A stretch of 34,454 nt of DNA, taken from contig CAJJBL010000019.1 of NCBI GenBank assembly GCA_905182395.1, forward strand, positions 1 through 34,454, given 5' to 3'. The notes under the pieces were generated by a model. It ran no database searches. It saw nothing but the letters and a program-made list of their open reading frames with translations, and was not told the origin of the DNA. The stretch is from an alpha proteobacterium SCGC AAA536-G10. GTDB taxonomy: Bacteria > Pseudomonadota > Alphaproteobacteria > Puniceispirillales > Marisalimonadaceae. A program made the translations under genes and the position numbers. This document shows positions 29,393 to 34,454 of the stretch, piece after piece (position 1 is the first letter of the stretch; each line of letters opens with the position of its first letter).

Positions 29393-29752
29393 TTATTTTT
29401 TTGATTTAGGTTTTATTTTTTCAACTACTTTTTTGAGTTTTTCATCGCCTCTGACTTCAGATATCATTTGCCTAGCAATATCAACAATAACTCCAGATGA
29501 TATCTCTACACTAACAGTTTCTGAACCTTCTGTAGCTTTAGAAATTACTCCAAAAATACCACCAGCAGTTAAAACCTTGTTTCCACGTTTGAGATTTTCA
29601 ACCAAAATTTTATGTTGTTTAACTCTTTTTTGTTGAGGCCTTATAAGAAGAAAATAAAAAATAATGAAAATTAAAACAAAAGGCAAAAGACCTTGAATAG
29701 AAAATCCACCAGCTCCACCAGCTGCTGATTGAGCGAATGCATCTGAAATCAT
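29393..29752 (-). CDS. yajC: Preprotein translocase subunit YajC
   Basis: 119 aa; FVLIFIIFYFLLIRPQQKRVKQHK, GNKVLTAGGIFGVI; upstream of secD. Confidence 0.96.
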   Translation of the reverse strand: MISDAFAQSAAGGAGGFSIQGLLPFVLIFIIFYFLLIRPQQKRVKQHKILVENLKRGNKVLTAGGIFGVISKATEGSETVSVEISSGVIVDIARQMISEVRGDEKLKKVVEKIKPKSKK

Positions 29753-29878
29753 AAAAACTCTCCAAGAAAAAATTAAAAATATATTTCTAGTTTATATAAA
29801 AAAAAAGTTATAAACACCATAGATAAATTTTATTTATTATATATATTACAAATTTCACTAATTATTAGGTCTATTATC

Positions 29879-30742
29879 ATGATTAATAAAAGCACAAATG
29901 ACATTCTTATAAGAATAGCTGATGCTTTAGATAGGTTAGCTCCTTCAGAAAAAAAAATAAATAACTTAGATGACGGTGACGGATTTATATATGATTCTAA
30001 AACAGGTTTGATTAGACCTATTAATAATATTAATAGAATTCCTATTGATTTGCTTCAAGGCATTATGCCACAAAAAAAAATACTTTTAGAAAACACTTCT
30101 AATTTCTCCAATAATTTACCTGCAAATAACGCTTTATTATGGGGAGCTAGAGGTACAGGAAAGTCTTCTTTAGTTAAATCTGTTCATGCTCAAGTACTTA
30201 AGGAAACAAGCTCTAAATATCTTAAGTTAGTTGAAATTCATAGAGAAGATATTGGTGATTTGCCTGAATTACTGTATTTATTATCTAAATATCCAAAGTA
30301 TAAGTTTATATTATTATGTGATGATTTGTCTTTTGATGCAGGAGAGAATACTTATAAAAGCCTTAAGGCTGCATTAGACGGTGGGATTGAAGGAAAGCCT
30401 AATAATGTAATTTTTTATGCAACATCTAACAGACGTCATTTAATGCCAAGAGATATGATGGAGAATGAAAGATCGACATCTATAAATCCATCAGAATCTG
30501 TTGAAGAAAAAGTTTCATTATCTGATAGATTTGGTCTTTGGATTGGTTTTCATAATATATCTCAAGATATTTATTTAGAAATAATTTTTGCTTATGTTAA
30601 AGAATATAAAATTCCTATGGAAAAAGAGAAATTAAAAGCTAAAGCTCTAGAATGGTCTATAACTAGAGGAGCTCGTTCAGGAAGAGTTGCATGGCAGTTT
30701 ATTCAAGATATTGCAGGAAAAAGTAAAACCCAAATTATTTAA
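29879..30742 (+). CDS. DUF815-type AAA ATPase
   Basis: 287 aa; WGARGTGKSSLVK Walker A, FILLCDDLSFD Walker B-like, TSNRRHLMPRDMMEN; typical alphaproteobacterial neighbour of yajC and nlpD-like genes. Confidence 0.9.
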   Translation: MINKSTNDILIRIADALDRLAPSEKKINNLDDGDGFIYDSKTGLIRPINNINRIPIDLLQGIMPQKKILLENTSNFSNNLPANNALLWGARGTGKSSLVKSVHAQVLKETSSKYLKLVEIHREDIGDLPELLYLLSKYPKYKFILLCDDLSFDAGENTYKSLKAALDGGIEGKPNNVIFYATSNRRHLMPRDMMENERSTSINPSESVEEKVSLSDRFGLWIGFHNISQDIYLEIIFAYVKEYKIPMEKEKLKAKALEWSITRGARSGRVAWQFIQDIAGKSKTQII

Positions 30743-31627
30743 TTAACGTAAATACTTTAATGGATCAACCGGATTTCTTTTGTATCTGATTTGGAAATGA
30801 AAACTTTTATTGTTTTCAGAACTATAGGCTATAGTATGACCTTTTAATATATCATCTCCTTCTTTTACATTAAAACTTCCTAGCTTTGAATATGCAGTTA
30901 ACCAACCATTTGAATGTTTGACCAAAACTAAGTTTCCAAATTTTTGAATTTGTGAACCAACAAATACAACTTTTCCACTTAAAGATGCATAAATAGGAAT
31001 TGTACTTTTCGTACTAATATCAATGCCATCATAGTGAAGACCAAGTCCAAAAGCACCAAAATTTTTAGTTACTTCTCCTTTAACAGGCCAAATAAATTTA
31101 GGCGCACCACTTGATCTATTTGATTGTAGAAGAACAGTATTATTGTTTACTTTAGCGCTTTTATGATCATTTTTCTTTAAAATTTCGTCAATTATTGAAT
31201 AATTTTTTTTCCTTGGAATTTTAATTTTATTTCCTGCAATTAACTTGTAAGGTTTTCTTAACTTGTTTACAGTTATAATATCAGGTTTATTAACAGCGAA
31301 TTGAATTGACAAGCTATTTAAGGTGTCATTTTCTTTTACAATATAAATATTATCACTTCTTAAAAATAAAATTTGTTTGTTTTTTAATTTATAAGGTTTT
31401 ATTAAATTATTATCGTTTATAATATCTTTAGGAATAACTTTATATTTATTAGCTATAGAATAGATAGTTTCATTGCCTTTAACAAAAATCATTCCATTCA
31501 TGGGAATATTATATACATTTTTGTTTATTTTTTTTTCATGAATAATAGTTGTATTTTTTTTAATTAAAGGAATATTAAGACAGCCCCCTAAAATTAAAAA
31601 TATAAATATGAATATTATTTTATACAA
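30743..31627 (-). CDS. LysM and M23-domain lipoprotein (NlpD/DipM-like)
   Basis: 294 aa; lipobox LGGC, two LysM repeats, C-terminal LytM/M23 FGAFGLGLHYDGIDISTKSTIPIYASLSGKVVFVG...FHFQIRYKRNPVDPLKYLR. Confidence 0.92.
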   Translation of the reverse strand: MYKIIFIFIFLILGGCLNIPLIKKNTTIIHEKKINKNVYNIPMNGMIFVKGNETIYSIANKYKVIPKDIINDNNLIKPYKLKNKQILFLRSDNIYIVKENDTLNSLSIQFAVNKPDIITVNKLRKPYKLIAGNKIKIPRKKNYSIIDEILKKNDHKSAKVNNNTVLLQSNRSSGAPKFIWPVKGEVTKNFGAFGLGLHYDGIDISTKSTIPIYASLSGKVVFVGSQIQKFGNLVLVKHSNGWLTAYSKLGSFNVKEGDDILKGHTIAYSSENNKSFHFQIRYKRNPVDPLKYLR

Positions 31628-31677
31628 AATTATTACCAGTAAAGTTTTTTATATTCTTACTTAAAAAAGATATAAAT

Positions 31678-32322
31678 TCAATCATAATTAGTTATTAAAG
31701 GGACAAAGCTAACTTTACCTAGATCATCCCATAAATCGTCTTTTCTATTGTTTCTTATAGTTATTTTTTTAAGTCTTTGTTCTTTATCTGGCGAACCTAC
31801 TGGAGCTATGCATGTTCCATTGACTCTAATTTGATTTAATATTCTATCGTCTAGCTTTTCAATCGCACATGTAATAATTATATGATCAAAAGGGGCTAGT
31901 TTTGGCCAACCCAAGAAACCATCTCCGACTTCAGATATAATATTTGTTAACTTTAATTTTTTAAAACAAAGTTGAGCATTGACCAATAAGGGTTTTAATC
32001 TTTCAATTGAGTAAACTCTTCTGGAAAGCAATGATAAAATTGATGTCTGATAACCAGAACCAGTTCCAATTTCAAGGATGATTTCATTGCCTTTTAATGA
32101 TAATGCTTGTGTCATTAAAGCAACAATATAAGGCTGACTTATTGTTTGCTCAAAACCTATTGGTAAAGGATTATTTTGATAAGCGTAAGAATGGAAATTA
32201 GAAGGTAAAAAAATTTCTCTAGGAGTCGCCTCTATAGCGGACAAAACTTTATTACATGAAATTCCCATAGATCTAAGATCCATTATTAAATTAGCTTTTT
32301 GAATATGACTTTCTAATATCAT
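31678..32322 (-). CDS. pcm: Protein-L-isoaspartate O-methyltransferase
   Basis: 214 aa; TPREIFLP, NNPLPIGFEQTISQPYIVALMTQAL, ILEIGTGSGYQTSILSLL. Confidence 0.95.
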   Translation of the reverse strand: MILESHIQKANLIMDLRSMGISCNKVLSAIEATPREIFLPSNFHSYAYQNNPLPIGFEQTISQPYIVALMTQALSLKGNEIILEIGTGSGYQTSILSLLSRRVYSIERLKPLLVNAQLCFKKLKLTNIISEVGDGFLGWPKLAPFDHIIITCAIEKLDDRILNQIRVNGTCIAPVGSPDKEQRLKKITIRNNRKDDLWDDLGKVSFVPLITNYD

Positions 32323-32324
32323 TT

Positions 32325-33095
32325 TTAATTATTTTTATTGATCAAAAAATTAAGATTATCAAAATTTGTTAAGTCTATAGTTAAAGGTGTAATAGAAATC
32401 TTGTTATTTTTTATAGCATACAAATCAGAGTTAATACTAAAATCATTACTAATTAACATTTTTCCAATTTCAAAATATTGATTATTTCTATCTAAAAAAA
32501 TTTCATCTGAACGTTTTTGATTAGATAATTTTGTAAATAAAAAATCTTTTCTATTAAAATTAATAGAGTTTGGAAAGTTAACATTAAAAAGCATTGTTTG
32601 CTCTATATCATCAAGATTAATTATATAATTTATGATTTGCAAACCAAAGTTTTTTACATAATCATAGCTTTTAAGACTGTCTGTTCCAGCTACTTGACTC
32701 AAAGCAATAGACTTAACACCCCTTAAAGCACCTTCCCAAGATGCTGCAACAGTTCCAGAATAGGATACTTCATCTCCAATATTTCCACCTGCATTAATAC
32801 CACTTAAAATAAGATCTGGTTTATTATTTTTCATTATATGATTTAAAGCAAAAATAATACAATCTGTTGGAGTACCTTCAATAACCCATTCATATTTATT
32901 GTTTTTTATAAATTTAATTTTCCTATTAAGGCTTATAGATCGACCTTTAGCAGATTGATTATCTTTAGGTGCAACAATAAAAACATTGTCTGAAAGATTC
33001 ATAGCAATATTTTTTAATAAATTTATACCAATTGAATCGAAACCATCGTCATTAGTAATTAATATGTTATTTAATTTTTTTATATTAGTAAGCAT
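32325..33095 (-). CDS. surE: 5'/3'-nucleotidase SurE
   Basis: 256 aa; ILITNDDGFDSIGI, VFIVAPKDNQSAKGRSISL, GTPTDCIIFALNH, DLILSGINAGGNIGDEVSYSGTVAASWEGAL. Confidence 0.97.
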   Translation of the reverse strand: MLTNIKKLNNILITNDDGFDSIGINLLKNIAMNLSDNVFIVAPKDNQSAKGRSISLNRKIKFIKNNKYEWVIEGTPTDCIIFALNHIMKNNKPDLILSGINAGGNIGDEVSYSGTVAASWEGALRGVKSIALSQVAGTDSLKSYDYVKNFGLQIINYIINLDDIEQTMLFNVNFPNSINFNRKDFLFTKLSNQKRSDEIFLDRNNQYFEIGKMLISNDFSINSDLYAIKNNKISITPLTIDLTNFDNLNFLINKNN

Positions 33096-34381
33096 TACAA
33101 AATTTCAATTTTTTTAAGACCTTTCATATAAGGTATCAAAACATCAGGTATTAATACGGAACCATCTTCTAGTTGATAATTCTCTAAAACAGCTATCATA
33201 GTTCTTCCAATAGCTAAGCCTGAACCATTTAATGTATGAAGAAAATTAATTTTATTAGTTTCTTTATCTTTAAATTTAGCATTCATTCTTCTAGCTTGAA
33301 AATCTCCACAATTAGAACAAGATGATATTTCTCTATAAGCTCCCTTTCCATTATTTTCGCCTGGGAGCCATACTTCTAAGTCAAAAGTTTTTCTTGAAGA
33401 AAAACCTACATCTCCAGAACATAATTTCATAATTCTATATGGCAGTTTAAGATTTTGAAGAATACTCTCAGCACAACTAACTAATCTATTTAATTCATCA
33501 GCAGAATTCTCAGGCTTAGTAATAGAAACCATTTCAACTTTAGAAAACTGATGCTGCCTTATCATTCCCCGAGTATCTTTACCTGCGGCACCAGCCTCAG
33601 ATCTAAAGCATGGAGTATTAGCAACAAATCTTAATGGCAATTCTTTTTTTTCTAATATTACATTACTAACAATGTTTGTTAAGGGAACTTCAGCTGTAGG
33701 AATCAACCATCTGTTATCAGTTGTACAGAATAAATCTTCAGAGAACTTTGGAAGTTGTCCTGTTCCTAACAAAGCTTCTTTCCTAACAAGAAGTGGAGGT
33801 GAAATTTCTTCAAAGTTATAATTATTAACATGAGTATCAATCATATAAGAGGATAAAGCACGTTCGAGAAGAGCAAGAGTTCCTCTCAGAAGAACAAACC
33901 TCGAACCTGAAATTTTGACGCCAGTTTTGAAATCCATTTGACCAAGGTTTTCTCCTATAGAAACATGGTCCAAAGGAAGGAAGAGAAAATCTGGAATTTT
34001 ACCCCATTCTTTTATTAATAAATTATCATTCTCATTATTACCATCCGGAACATCTTCATCAAGAAAGTTAGGAAGTTCACTCATCACTAAATTTAGTTTT
34101 TCTAAATTACTTTTAATTTTTTCATCTAATGTTGTTAATTGAATTTTAAGACTTGAAACATTTTTTTGTAATTCAGAAGCATTTTTACCTTGAGAAATCA
34201 TCATACCAATATTTTTAGAATCTATATTTCTTTTTTCTTGAATATTTTGAATTAGAGTTTGATCATTTCTAATTAAAGTATCAATTGAAATTATTTTAGA
34301 AGATATTGACTTTAAACCTCTTCTAAACATTAATTGATCAAATTCTTGTGGGTTCTCTCTTATAAACTTAATATTATGCAT
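33095..34381 (-). CDS. serS: Seryl-tRNA synthetase
   Basis: 428 aa; coiled-coil N-domain, LLGTGQLPKFSEDLF, WLIPTAEVPLTNIV, TPCFRSEAGAAGKDTRGMIRQHQFSKVEMV, GDVGFSSRKTFDLEVWLPGE, REISSCSNCGDFQARRM. Confidence 0.98.
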   Translation of the reverse strand: MHNIKFIRENPQEFDQLMFRRGLKSISSKIISIDTLIRNDQTLIQNIQEKRNIDSKNIGMMISQGKNASELQKNVSSLKIQLTTLDEKIKSNLEKLNLVMSELPNFLDEDVPDGNNENDNLLIKEWGKIPDFLFLPLDHVSIGENLGQMDFKTGVKISGSRFVLLRGTLALLERALSSYMIDTHVNNYNFEEISPPLLVRKEALLGTGQLPKFSEDLFCTTDNRWLIPTAEVPLTNIVSNVILEKKELPLRFVANTPCFRSEAGAAGKDTRGMIRQHQFSKVEMVSITKPENSADELNRLVSCAESILQNLKLPYRIMKLCSGDVGFSSRKTFDLEVWLPGENNGKGAYREISSCSNCGDFQARRMNAKFKDKETNKINFLHTLNGSGLAIGRTMIAVLENYQLEDGSVLIPDVLIPYMKGLKKIEIL

Positions 34382-34399
34382 TTTTAACTCTTTTTGAAA

Positions 34400-34454
34400 T
34401 TACTTTTTACTCATGAATTTTGATAGTAATATTGATATTTCATACAAAACTATA
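34400..34454 (-). CDS. tatC: 3' end of probable Sec-independent translocase TatC (truncated at window edge)
   Basis: Minus-strand frame reads ...IVLYEISILLSKFMSKK*, matching the LLYE(I/L)S(I)xL end of TatC; tatC-serS-surE-pcm order is common in Alphaproteobacteria. Not in the supplied ORF track. Confidence 0.6.
   Translation of the reverse strand, partial: IVLYEISILLSKFMSKK

Noticed and set aside
28017-29636. 134-aa and 67-aa plus-strand ORFs
   Set aside because: Antisense shadows of secD and yajC.

Overview
AT-rich chromosomal window, most likely from a marine-type alphaproteobacterium (inferred from protein character and synteny, not searched). The right half, about 18.5-34.4 kb, is a conserved housekeeping block: tRNA-Lys(UUU), coaD, gyrA, ssb, uvrA, trmFO, secF, secD, yajC, a DUF815-type ATPase, a LysM/M23 lipoprotein, pcm, surE, serS, and the 3' end of a probable tatC that the ORF track missed. 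The left half is metabolic and accessory: TAXI-TRAP transporter, Hsp20, Baeyer-Villiger-type monooxygenase, enolase-superfamily enzyme, PaaI thioesterase, an unusual sirtuin, GFA protein, ABC-2 exporter, GST, two SDRs, a convergent S8/S1 protease pair, MaoC dehydratase, and an ALDH-DUF779-DsrE gene run. I saw no CRISPR array, mobile element, phage, rRNA or obvious defence or secondary-metabolite system. The strongest non-coding signal is a ROSE-like RNA thermometer candidate in the hsp20 5' UTR: a hairpin pairs UCGCU (bulged G) with the Shine-Dalgarno AGGA, and two further hairpins lie upstream. Other points are a sirtuin with no zinc-ribbon cysteines, two convergent exported serine proteases, a perfect 23-bp tandem duplication upstream of dsrE, and strong hairpins in the hsp20 and ALDH-DUF779 intergenic gaps. 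I do not see convincing evidence of a wholly new multigene system.
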